DNA from: Bacteroidota bacterium
GTDB taxonomy: Bacteria; Bacteroidota; Bacteroidia; Sphingobacteriales; Sphingobacteriaceae
Assembly (NCBI GenBank): GCA_013286235.1
Contig: JABDGE010000014.1
Location: 1 to 58,159 of the forward strand
Direction of reading: 5' to 3'
DNA length: 58,159 bases
Part shown: positions 6,698 to 14,049 of the stretch, one piece after another
How positions within the stretch are numbered: the stretch's first letter is position 1
Layout of the letters: each line of letters begins with the position of its first letter
Made by a program: the position numbers and the translations under genes
The notes under the pieces: generated by a model
Told to the model about the DNA's origin: nothing
Databases searched by the model: none
The model's input: the letters and a program-made list of their open reading frames with translations, nothing else

Positions 6698-6720
6698 ATC
6701 CGTAGATGCAATCTACGGAT
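6698..6720. repeat. REP-like palindrome
   Basis: ATCCGTAGAT-gca-ATCTACGGAT forms a perfect ten-pair hairpin in the gap between the two toxin-antitoxin modules. A degraded relative (ATCCGTCGATggaATCTACGGG) occurs near 8701-8722. Confidence 0.75.
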
Positions 6721-6772
6721 AACGGGTATATCGCGTCGGAACTCGAGCGTGCCTATCATAAAACGATCTTTT

Positions 6773-7470
6773 TTATGTCCCCAAATGCTTGCCTGTCTTT
6801 GGCCCGTGCTTGACATCTGCCTTCTTGCCGGCTTTGAAAACATTAATTTTTGCAGCGATATCCGGCAGGCCGTGTTTCAGCCAGGTTTTCTTTAGCGATA
6901 GATCAGTCGCCATAGTTACCTCATTATCCTCTATCCTGGCTAACAATGCCGGCCTTTTCATGCCGTCATATAATTCGAACACCTTGAAGGTTGCCCTGAA
7001 TTCATTGATATGTTGCAGGTTTTTTTGATAGACGCCCTTAATGGTATCCGGCGCAACATAATGACCACCCTCCAGTACGCGCTGGCCAACCCTGGCCACA
7101 CAGTCGCTTACCTTATCAAGGCACAGGTAATTTAATTGGATTTGGTATCCGTTGGCTTCGAAAAGATCAAGATATTTCCAGTAATCCGGATGTGAAAGCG
7201 GCGTTTCCAAAACAAAATGGCTTTTTTTCGCGATAGCCTTTTCCATTTCAACAACAAGCATTTCCTCCATCATCGCGGTGGCTTTTTTGGTGATCAACGA
7301 TTGCGGGACATGGTGTGCGGTTAATTCGGCTTCAAACGCTGACCGTGCCCTATCGCGGTCAAAAGACCAAATACCAGCAAAAGACTCAGGTAGCATGGAT
7401 TGAATATGGGTAGACTTGCCTGCTCCATTGGGCCGGAAATGACTAATAGCGTCGGTTTAGAATAATCCAT
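6773..7470 (-). pseudogene. zeta-toxin-like P-loop kinase, frameshifted in Walker A
   Basis: An ATG at 7470, preceded by AAGGAG and overlapping the upstream stop, reads MDYSKPTLLVISGP and then leaves frame. The next frame resumes as NGAGKSTHIQSMLPESF and continues 207 residues to 6773. Adding one base in the GGCCC run near 7430 restores VISGPNGAGKST, a Walker A motif. The rest fits zeta toxins or related kinases: WSFDRDR, FVLETPLS and a conserved Arg/Lys-rich region. The span of 698 bases is one short of a whole codon number. The enzyme family would phosphorylate a small molecule or UDP-sugar; this copy cannot make an intact P-loop without frameshifting. Confidence 0.8.
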
Positions 7471-7726
7471 ACTCCTTGCGTACACGATCAGCTTCCGGCG
7501 CGTTTAAAACCTTAATAACCTTCGACTTGAATTTAGCTCCTTCAGCAAATACTTCCTGAAGTTCCATGCGGCCATCAGGAAATTCCCGGTATACCTGCCC
7601 GTCGGGTAATTGTTCTGAAAGAATAAGGAAGGGGAGATTTTTACTAAAATTCCTTGAGCGCAAATTCTTTACCGTGATCAGATACTTTTCATCCCTGGTT
7701 GTAATGCCTATATCTGAAGGTTGCAT
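7457..7726 (-). CDS. putative antitoxin partner of the zeta-like gene
   Basis: The 89-residue protein overlaps the start of the zeta-like gene by 14 bases on the same strand, so translation is probably coupled. It has a beta-rich N-terminus (TRDEKYLITVKNL), an FPDGRMELQEV stretch and a helical C-terminus ending EADRVRKEYGLF. I do not recognise the family by name. The antitoxin role is inferred from position and size. Confidence 0.65.
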   Translation of the reverse strand: MQPSDIGITTRDEKYLITVKNLRSRNFSKNLPFLILSEQLPDGQVYREFPDGRMELQEVFAEGAKFKSKVIKVLNAPEADRVRKEYGLF

Positions 7727-7924
7727 ATTTATTGTTTGCTATCAGTGGTTGACGGGGATTATATATGTAAAAATAGGAAATTTCAATCAGATATCAAAGC
7801 AATAATACTTCTGATGAAAAGGGAAGCCAACTGTGCAGAACGCCGGCAACCTGTCAGCGGGCCACAAGCCGGGAGGCTTGCGGCAGCAAAAAATGCTTAC
7901 GGTAGCATGGGAGCAGATTAGCCT

Positions 7925-8605
7925 TTATCTTGCCAAAATTTTATTTGAAAGCCACCATCGACACCTGAATAAACGAATTGACTTGTTTTTTACTTTTGTT
8001 TTCTCAAATGATTTGCATTTTTTTGAAATGTAGTTAAAGTTTTCAAAGAGATCGCTTCCGTTCTTTTTCTGAAGTTTCAGATATTGCTTAATCGTATTGT
8101 TATGCAAGGCTGTTTCTATGTACCAACTAAAAGAATTGTATACGTTCTCAATTGAAATAAGTCCTTGTTTTTCAAATTTTCCAATATCCTCGAAATAACC
8201 CAAAAAGTCATCTATTTCATAACATGAGTAACGTTGCCTAATTGCATCCGATTTAGTTTGATCTAAAGGCAACTGCTTGATTATTTCCTGATTGACTTCA
8301 AAATAGGGAAATGAATCTGATTTAATTTGATTGTTATATTCTATCTTCTTATGTTTTAGTTCCAGAGCAAAATTATCGCATAAAAGAATAAAAATTTGGT
8401 TTTCAGAGTTGAAAAATTCTGACGTAAACTTGAACATGAAGTCTGCTTGGGAGGTTTTTTTAATGCCCCGAAGTTGCGCGTAACCTATCCACCACAGAGC
8501 GATCGTTGCAAAGGTTAATGAACCAGTAAATACAGCGGTCCAGAATTCCGCAGAATTTGTATCTGAAGCAGATGGGATCTTACAAATGAAAAAAAATGCG
8601 AGCAT
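7925..8605 (-). CDS. membrane-anchored protein of unknown function
   Basis: The 226-residue protein has one clear membrane segment near residues 22-45 (FWTAVFTGSLTFATIALWWIGY), followed by a long cytoplasmic helical domain. The layout resembles DUF4760-like proteins: an N-terminal anchor followed by helices rich in Phe and Tyr (FKFTSEFFNSENQIF, YSCYEIDDFLGYFEDIGKFEK). No catalytic motif is visible. It lies among toxin-antitoxin and unknown genes; the surroundings suggest accessory or defence content, but the function is not known. Confidence 0.65.
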   Translation of the reverse strand: MLAFFFICKIPSASDTNSAEFWTAVFTGSLTFATIALWWIGYAQLRGIKKTSQADFMFKFTSEFFNSENQIFILLCDNFALELKHKKIEYNNQIKSDSFPYFEVNQEIIKQLPLDQTKSDAIRQRYSCYEIDDFLGYFEDIGKFEKQGLISIENVYNSFSWYIETALHNNTIKQYLKLQKKNGSDLFENFNYISKKCKSFEKTKVKNKSIRLFRCRWWLSNKILAR

Positions 8606-8734
8606 AATATAAAGTTAGTTAATTGTTTGATTTTCAAGCAGCAAACTCAGATCGGCAGTTGAATCGACGGACAGCGAGGCAGGCAAGGAACACGCGCAGG
8701 CATCCGTCGATGGAATCTACGGGCAACAAGAGCA

Positions 8735-9253
8735 TTACTTACCGGATTTTGATGTCGATTTTTGGATTTGAATACTTAGGTTTGCGATTTTTTGTTTAAC
8801 ATCTGCATTCGATACACTTGTTATGTAAGCTGATAAAGTTACACCCAAGAGTGTTATAATGGCGACAATGATTGGAACCCTGTGGCTGTTCCTTTGCATT
8901 CTTTCTATTTCTTTTTCATGAAGGCTTATCGCGACGTCAATAAGCTTTTGAGTTTCCGGAATACTAAGCGGATCTCGTTCATTGTTATGATTTTCGGGAC
9001 GGTATGACCGCATTAATAAAGCAATGTAATCTTCTGTGCCGTTTGGTCTGAAAAATTCAGGATGCGCATATGCTATGTCCTGCCAGGTATGCAATGATTC
9101 TGGATCGCCTCTTAACGCTACTTTTATACTATCTAATTTTCGAAACGCGAACTTATCTAAAGACAAAACTGTGATTAATCTGATGACATCTGTTAATCTG
9201 TGTGGCAATGTATAACGGCGCTTATTCAAGTCGTATTTCATGACATTGGGCAT
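8735..9253 (-). CDS. hypothetical protein with one membrane segment
   Basis: The protein has 172 residues. The first 110 are soluble and helical. A hydrophobic segment near 125-146 (VPIIVAIITLLGVTLSAYI) is followed by a short basic, helical tail ending in KSTSKSGK. No family was recognised. It is on the same strand as its neighbours but separated by 130-140 bases of AT-rich or repeat DNA on either side, so an operon is uncertain. Confidence 0.65.
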   Translation of the reverse strand: MPNVMKYDLNKRRYTLPHRLTDVIRLITVLSLDKFAFRKLDSIKVALRGDPESLHTWQDIAYAHPEFFRPNGTEDYIALLMRSYRPENHNNERDPLSIPETQKLIDVAISLHEKEIERMQRNSHRVPIIVAIITLLGVTLSAYITSVSNADVKQKIANLSIQIQKSTSKSGK

Positions 9254-9391
9254 TAGGGCTTTATAAAATTTAAAGCTAAATAAATAATAAACAAATACAA
9301 ATAATTATAACCTAACCATCTTCTATGAAGCATCCCCTACGGCAGGCTTGCCCCGTTTCAGGCTGTTGAATTTCGAATATTTAATCAGATT

Positions 9392-9985
9392 CTAAATATT
9401 CTCATCAGCGAGCCTTTGTATTTTGTCACTGATTTCCCTCATAACAATTTGGAAACTATGTTCATCGAACATATCCAAACCGGTATTTTCAGTCGGCACA
9501 GCAAGGTTTTCTTCCATGATGGCGTGTATTTCAGGATATAGCCATTTAATTGCTGACAAAAAACTGTCCATTAAATGAATATTTACCGATATCTCCGATG
9601 CTGATTTTGGAATCGTAAAATGCAGTTGGTTTTCAAATATCGAATGATAGTTATTGCCACTTCTAATACGGTAGTTATGCGCTAAAGCATAGTTTCTAAT
9701 ATTATAAATATCGGGAAAGTACTTATTCCGTTCAGATAGGATATAGGAATAGATATTCTCCAACTTTTTATATCGTATTTCATCTGATTTAGCTAGCTTA
9801 AGAAATTGATGTTCAACTTCATCGTAAAAAGCACACGTACGTATTATGATATATTTGTGGATTGGCCTAAATAAATCTTCCGAAACTGGCACGCCTTGAA
9901 TTAATGCATTTAATATGGTTGAAATGTCATTTACAATGCTGTGTAAATGGAAGAGTGAAAGCTGGAGTTCTCTTTTGCTAGTCAT
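9392..9985 (-). CDS. HEPN-like helical protein, possible ribonuclease
   Basis: The protein has 197 residues, nearly all predicted helical. Around residue 110 it has IRNYALAHNYR, which fits the HEPN signature of Arg, a polar residue, a short gap and His (Rx4-6H), here with five residues between Arg and His. An earlier helix (RTCAFYDEVEHQFLKLAK) has the acidic and aromatic pattern common in the first HEPN helices. HEPN proteins are often metal-independent RNases in toxin-antitoxin and abortive-infection systems, which would suit an RNA-repair neighbourhood. The assignment rests on one motif. Confidence 0.6.
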   Translation of the reverse strand: MTSKRELQLSLFHLHSIVNDISTILNALIQGVPVSEDLFRPIHKYIIIRTCAFYDEVEHQFLKLAKSDEIRYKKLENIYSYILSERNKYFPDIYNIRNYALAHNYRIRSGNNYHSIFENQLHFTIPKSASEISVNIHLMDSFLSAIKWLYPEIHAIMEENLAVPTENTGLDMFDEHSFQIVMREISDKIQRLADENI

Positions 9986-10219
9986 TGTGTTAAAATTGTG
10001 TTATTCGATCCAATAATTCTCCGCGATATCGTTAACTTTCAATCACCGAATCCGCGTTAGTGATGGCAGCGAATACCGGCCCCGCGCCTAACGCCCGTGG
10101 CGTATAAGCGTACAGCGCGGCCGCCTTTCTATCAAGGCGGAAACGCCCACCTTTTTAAGTCTTAAGTATTGAGCCGAAAGTCTTAAGTCGTATTTGTCTT
10201 CAATACTTGCATCCGTCTT

Positions 10220-11077
10220 TTAATTTGGCAACCCCTTTTTGCGTGACGGGCGGGACCTAACCCGAAGCTCCATGCGTGGCCATTTTCGCCATCGTCGCTT
10301 CTTTATCCACAACCCATAGCCCAATCTAAGTATCAAATAGCCCGCAAAAAAATCAAGGTAAAACAGGCCTTCGTGGTCGAGTAATGTCTTTGACCAGCTT
10401 GGCTCGCCTTGCATCATTTTTAAATTTGCCAGAATAATACCAAGCACAATTAAAACAGGTATGCCAAACAATGCATATCGCTTTAGTTTCCGCTTTACTC
10501 TTGTTTTCTTCTGCGCTTTATAGTAAGCTGCATAATGTAAATCGAGCTTTTCCTGCTCCGCCTTTATAACTTCTTCAACACGGCTATTTATCGTTGGCCA
10601 TTGATCGTAATTGTTGAGGCTAAATTCTTTATACATAGACAAAAAGTTAATGATCTCGACCTGTAGCTGACAGGTATCCGGTAGACATAAAATTTCATAA
10701 TCGTCAAAAGCCCACATTCTGCCTGACTCAAAACCGCTTAGTATTTCCCGGTCATTTAAGCGGCCGGTCAAAACGGCGGCCTGCTCAACAGCCATTGTGT
10801 TGCTATCATCTACCAACTTTTGATAAATAAGCCCCAGGAACACCCTTGAAGTGACAGGGCTGCCCAATCGTGCAATATGGCTGTCAAGCAATTCGCAAAT
10901 TTCATTTACGCTCTTCGCTAATGAAAGTTCGATAAAAAAGTAATCCGGCTCGGTTTCACTATTGATAATATTGTCGGCCCAGGTGATGATTTCATCTTTT
11001 GAAATTAAACCCAACACCAGCCCATCCCGAAATACTTCGAGCAATAAAGGAAAATCGTCTGGTTTGGTTAGTGACAT
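10220..11077 (-). CDS. hypothetical protein with C-terminal membrane segments
   Basis: The protein has 285 residues. The first 190 form a soluble helical domain (PLLLEVFRDGLVLGLISKDEIITWAD) that may be a HEAT-like or immunity-type fold. A basic stretch KKTRVKRKLKRY precedes a membrane segment near 205-222, and a second hydrophobic stretch near 245-260 is followed by a very basic tail. No family was recognised. It lies just downstream of the tRNA gene on the same strand. Confidence 0.65.
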   Translation of the reverse strand: MSLTKPDDFPLLLEVFRDGLVLGLISKDEIITWADNIINSETEPDYFFIELSLAKSVNEICELLDSHIARLGSPVTSRVFLGLIYQKLVDDSNTMAVEQAAVLTGRLNDREILSGFESGRMWAFDDYEILCLPDTCQLQVEIINFLSMYKEFSLNNYDQWPTINSRVEEVIKAEQEKLDLHYAAYYKAQKKTRVKRKLKRYALFGIPVLIVLGIILANLKMMQGEPSWSKTLLDHEGLFYLDFFAGYLILRLGYGLWIKKRRWRKWPRMELRVRSRPSRKKGLPN

Positions 11078-11127
11078 TATTTTAAGTTGTTACTAATATC
11101 CGTTAAATTAATTTAACAAACCCTCCG

Positions 11128-11199
11128 CGGAATGGACGGGACTCGAACCCGCAACCACATGCCCGACAAGCACGCATTCTACCATTGAACTACCATTCC
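11128..11199 (-). tRNA. tRNA-Asp (anticodon GUC)
   Basis: The 72-base cloverleaf is complete: acceptor GGAATGG/CCATTCC, D-arm GTTC-AATGGTA-GAAT, anticodon stem CGTGC/GCATG, loop TTGTCGG, T-arm GCGGG-TTCGAGT-CCCGT. The discriminator is G73, as in tRNA-Asp, and CCA is not encoded. T-arm and acceptor closely resemble E. coli tRNA-Asp. The anticodon loop has G37 and G38 rather than the usual A37 and C38, and the D-loop is short. It could be a minor or diverged copy. It lies in the rtcB neighbourhood, 62 bases from the 120-residue ORF. Confidence 0.85.
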
Positions 11200-11260
11200 T
11201 TTTAAGTCGAAAGTCCTGAGTCGAAAGTCAAAAGTCGCATTGGTTCCCGCTGCTTATATC

Positions 11261-11623
11261 CTATTTCAAACTCACCGCTATCTCTTTATTCTTTATATCC
11301 AAATAAACCCAATCCAGCCGGTCATCAGGTGGCAGGCAATCGCTCAAACTCAATCCTTCGCCGCAATATTTTAGCGCTTTCTTCCCCAGCTTAATCGTCA
11401 TTTTATACCTGTCCTGCCCTGTTTCGCCAAACCAGGCCATGGTAAAAACCTTATTGGGTTGTTTTGAAGACTGCTCGTTCATATCGGGCACATCAATGCC
11501 ATCGCACCACAACACGTTAAACCTATCGCCGCAATTTATAAACGCACGGGTTATATGATATTCCAGTTCGCCGCAAAAGTCCTGGTTAAAGGCGGCTTGT
11601 ATGGCGGTGCGTAATGGGTCCAT
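11261..11623 (-). CDS. hypothetical protein downstream of rtcB
   Basis: The 120-residue soluble protein has no signal peptide. It begins MDPLRTAIQAAFNQDFCGELEYHI and contains WCDGIDVPD, FTMAWFGETGQDRYKM and DRLDWVYLDI. The family was not recognised. It is on the same strand as rtcB but separated by an inverted-repeat element at 11653-11772, so co-transcription is uncertain. Between it and the tRNA lies a run of AAGTCGAAAGTC-type words. Confidence 0.7.
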   Translation of the reverse strand: MDPLRTAIQAAFNQDFCGELEYHITRAFINCGDRFNVLWCDGIDVPDMNEQSSKQPNKVFTMAWFGETGQDRYKMTIKLGKKALKYCGEGLSLSDCLPPDDRLDWVYLDIKNKEIAVSLK

Positions 11624-11652
11624 TTTTTAAATTTTTATCAATATTTAATCAT

Positions 11653-11772
11653 CATGTCATTGCGAGTCGCCGGGCGGCAGGCGCGCCGGGTGCGATGAAG
11701 CAACCTCGTAGCCAGTGCATTACCGCTTGCCTATCAGCGACGAGTTTGCTTCGCTTTGCTCGCAATGACATG
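11653..11772. repeat. MITE-like inverted-repeat element
   Basis: The 120-base element is bounded by perfect 14-base inverted ends, CATGTCATTGCGAG and CTCGCAATGACATG. The inside contains GAAGCAACCTC and CTTCGCTTTGCT, words common in a widespread bacterial intergenic repeat family. It sits between rtcB and the 120-residue ORF. Confidence 0.8.
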
Positions 11773-11813
11773 GTGGTAGCCAATTCCACCCTTTACCTTT
11801 CACCTCCTCCAAA

Positions 11814-13268
11814 TCAATCCTCCGGCCTTTCCCTCGCATCCGCCATCCGTACGATCCTCGGCTGAAACTTCGCCAGCACTTCCACCAAATCCGTTTGGGC
11901 GGCCATAACAGTGTGGATGTCCTTGTAGGCCATGGGGGTCTCGTCCAGGTCGCTGCCCATCAGGGTGATGCGTTTGTCCAGCAGGTTGGCGGCTACGGCG
12001 GCTTTGTCAATGGTTTTAAAGGCGGCGCTGCGGCTCATCAGGCGGCCGGCGCCGTGGCTGGCGGAGTTGATGCTGGTGGCTTCGCCTTTGCCGCGTACCA
12101 CAAAGCCGGGGGTGCTCATGCTGCCAGGGATAATACCCAGCACGCCATCGCCGGCCGGGGTGGCCCCTTTGCGGTGTACCGTTACTTCGGTGCCGTCGGC
12201 CAGTTGTTCCTTCCAGGCAAAGTTGTGGTGATTTTCGATCATCATCAGCGGCGCCAAACCCAGGGCACGGGCAATTTTGCCATGGATCTCGTGGTGGTTG
12301 GCGCTGGCATATTCGCCGGCCAGGTTCATGGCTATCCAGTATTCCTGCCCTTCGTCCTTATCCAAATCCAACCATGCCAAATGTTTGGCTTCGGCAGGCA
12401 ACTTGGTTTTGGTCATGGCAATTTTGCTGTAATAATCGGCCACCGAACCGCCAAACCCACGCGAGCCGGAATGCGACAACAGCGCTAAATAACGCCCGGC
12501 CGGGATGCCGGCCAAAACGTTTTCGCTAATGGTCAGCTCACCCCATTCCACAAAATGGTTACCGGTACCACTGGTGCCCAACTGGGCGTATGCTTTATCC
12601 TTTAAATTACGTATCACTTTGGTTTCGTTCCAGGTTTTGCTGTCGAACAGCGAACTGTCAAAGTAGGATTTGGTAGTACACCCTATCCCGAAATAAGTAT
12701 TGTCGACCAGCATATTTTTCAGCTTGTCGGTTTCGGTATCCACGGTTTCGGCAGGCAGGTCGAAAATGCTCAGGCACATGCGGCAGGCAATATCCACACC
12801 CACCGCGAAGGGGATAATGGTATTGGCCGTAGTGGCCAGCACCCCGCCAATGGGCAGGCCGTAACCCTGGTGCGCATCGGGCATGAGCGCGCCGGCAACG
12901 GCTATGGGCAATTGGATAGCCGTTTTCATCTGTGCCAGCGCGCCTACCTCGATATGTTCCAATCCCCATACCGGGAAATCGGCGATCTCCTGTTTTAGTT
13001 CAAAATTGCTGCGCTGCTGCTTTACAAACTTTCCTTCTTTACGCAGGGCGATCACATCGTCTGCCAGGTTTTTAAACTTTCCTCCTTTTTTAAGGGCGTA
13101 GGGCATGGGGTCGTCGATCAGCGCTTCGAGATTGGCCAGGATTTGGGTTTTGTCCATCACGCCGTGTTTCAGCAGGCCGTTGGCTACGCGGCTGAAGTTT
13201 ATCAATACTTCGAGGTCTTCGACGCCTAAAGCTGCCAGCTCGGCATTGCTGATTTTATCCTTTTCCAT
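11814..13268 (-). CDS. rtcB: RtcB-type RNA ligase
   Basis: The protein has 484 residues. RtcB joins 2',3'-cyclic phosphate or 3'-phosphate RNA ends to 5'-OH ends using GTP and manganese. The expected motifs appear in order: DAHQGYGLPIGG, the metal-binding GVDIACRM (Asp and Cys), GTSGTGNHFVEWG, SHSGSRGFG, NHHN, HRKGATPA, GSMSTPGFV, and SHGAGRLMSR with the guanylylated histidine. The length and order fit an intact enzyme. The 5' region carries operator copy 2 at 13357 and a dispersed palindromic repeat at 13273-13311. RtcB usually repairs cleaved tRNA or rRNA, which fits the linked Ro60/Y RNA genes. Confidence 0.96.
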   Translation of the reverse strand: MEKDKISNAELAALGVEDLEVLINFSRVANGLLKHGVMDKTQILANLEALIDDPMPYALKKGGKFKNLADDVIALRKEGKFVKQQRSNFELKQEIADFPVWGLEHIEVGALAQMKTAIQLPIAVAGALMPDAHQGYGLPIGGVLATTANTIIPFAVGVDIACRMCLSIFDLPAETVDTETDKLKNMLVDNTYFGIGCTTKSYFDSSLFDSKTWNETKVIRNLKDKAYAQLGTSGTGNHFVEWGELTISENVLAGIPAGRYLALLSHSGSRGFGGSVADYYSKIAMTKTKLPAEAKHLAWLDLDKDEGQEYWIAMNLAGEYASANHHEIHGKIARALGLAPLMMIENHHNFAWKEQLADGTEVTVHRKGATPAGDGVLGIIPGSMSTPGFVVRGKGEATSINSASHGAGRLMSRSAAFKTIDKAAVAANLLDKRITLMGSDLDETPMAYKDIHTVMAAQTDLVEVLAKFQPRIVRMADARERPED

Positions 13269-13272
13269 ATTT

Positions 13273-13311
13273 TGTCCTTTTACCCCTCTAAATCTCCCCT
13301 AAATTTAGGGG
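13273..13311. repeat. dispersed 39-base repeat, copy 1
   Basis: This stretch is identical to 23037-23075. It ends in the palindrome CCCCTAAATTTAGGGG and begins TGTCCTTTTACCCCTC. It lies in the leader of rtcB, between operator copy 2 and the start codon, so a hairpin may form in the 5' UTR of the mRNA. Confidence 0.85.
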
Positions 13312-13780
13312 GACTGTTTAATAGCTGTATTTTAATGGCACGAAGAAATATAGCACCTGCGCAGTGTATTTGCGTAGATGAAAATATATTTGAAAAATGT
13401 AAAAATCGCCGGGAATTACTCAATGGTAATCGTTGTGTCAAAAACGGTGTATTTTGCTTAATGACGCTATCTATAGTAAAGGTAACGCCCGTGCTATCGT
13501 GATTATCCCGGTTAAAAATACTCATGATGCTGTCCCTGGTTTCGAAATCCGGATTTTGCCTATAGAGTTTACACAGACACAATCCAAGCCTGCTCGTCGC
13601 AGACCGGTATATATCTTCGTCGGCTACCTGTTTGTCATCGTAACGGAAGTGGACAACACAACTTCGGAACGCAAGAGTTTGTTCGGCATTATGTTTGTAT
13701 CGCGGCAAAACAATAAAAAGCAATAAAGCAAGCAGTGCAAGTATGCCTAGCACCCAAGCCGCTGTTCTTCGTTCTTCCAT
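13280..13780 (-). CDS. small membrane protein, probable regulon member
   Basis: The ATG at 13780 (MEERRTAAW) is the best start; the frame is open to 13828 but the upstream part overlaps promoter-like DNA. A single membrane segment covers residues about 8-27 (VLGILALLALLLFIVLP), then a soluble domain with CVVHFRYDDKQ and LGLCLCKLY. The last 30 or so codons run through operator copy 2 and the dispersed repeat, so the natural C-terminus may be shorter or the tail is unconstrained. Operator copy 3 lies 57 bases upstream of the start. The function is unknown. Confidence 0.6.
   Translation of the reverse strand: MEERRTAAWVLGILALLALLLFIVLPRYKHNAEQTLAFRSCVVHFRYDDKQVADEDIYRSATSRLGLCLCKLYRQNPDFETRDSIMSIFNRDNHDSTGVTFTIDSVIKQNTPFLTQRLPLSNSRRFLHFSNIFSSTQIHCAGAIFLRAIKIQLLNSPPKFRGDLEG
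13357..13377. promoter_or_regulatory. operator copy 2 (rtcB)
   Basis: CTGCGCA-gtgtatt-TGCGTAG is identical to copy 1 except for two changes at mirror positions, which preserve the symmetry. It is followed by ATGAAAATATA. It lies 88 bases upstream of rtcB. On the minus strand a TATATTTC close to the Bacteroidota -7 element TANNTTTG follows four bases beyond the operator, with no TTTG at -33, as expected for an activated promoter. The site lies inside the 3' part of the small membrane protein frame. Confidence 0.82.
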
Positions 13781-13837
13781 AATTTTTACATTAATACCTG
13801 GGAGCATAATAGGTAACCTTAAGCGCACCGCGAATAT

Positions 13838-13858
13838 CTGCGCAACTGGTTTGCGTAG
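13838..13858. promoter_or_regulatory. operator copy 3 (small membrane protein / WYL gene)
   Basis: CTGCGCA-actggtt-TGCGTAG has the same half-sites and spacer length as the other copies, with a different spacer and a TTGAAATTTAT extension. It lies 57 bases upstream of the 13780 start and 191 bases upstream of the divergent WYL gene, so it may also allow autoregulation. Confidence 0.75.
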
Positions 13859-14049
13859 TTGAAATTTATTTCGAAAATTAGCGGGAATTTTAATAAGCGA
13901 TTTAAAGTACTCAATAAATAAGACATGATCCTCGGTGACACACCCCTAACCCCTCTCAAGAGGGGAACTTGATTTTGCTATCAACAATATTATTCCGCAA
14001 TTAAATAATTCCGAAATCGAACATCCGACTTCCGAAATTCTTCAAAACT

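Noticed and set aside
6134..7470. Programmed frameshifting of the two toxins
   Set aside because: No slippery heptamer with a downstream pseudoknot was seen at either site; simple indels explain both breaks.
7721..8033. Small plus-strand proteins between the antitoxin and the membrane protein
   Set aside because: No recognisable pattern; the region looks intergenic and overlaps the end of a real gene.
11895..12488. Gly/Ala-rich protein on the plus strand
   Set aside because: It is the antisense frame of rtcB with composition dictated by the rtcB codons.
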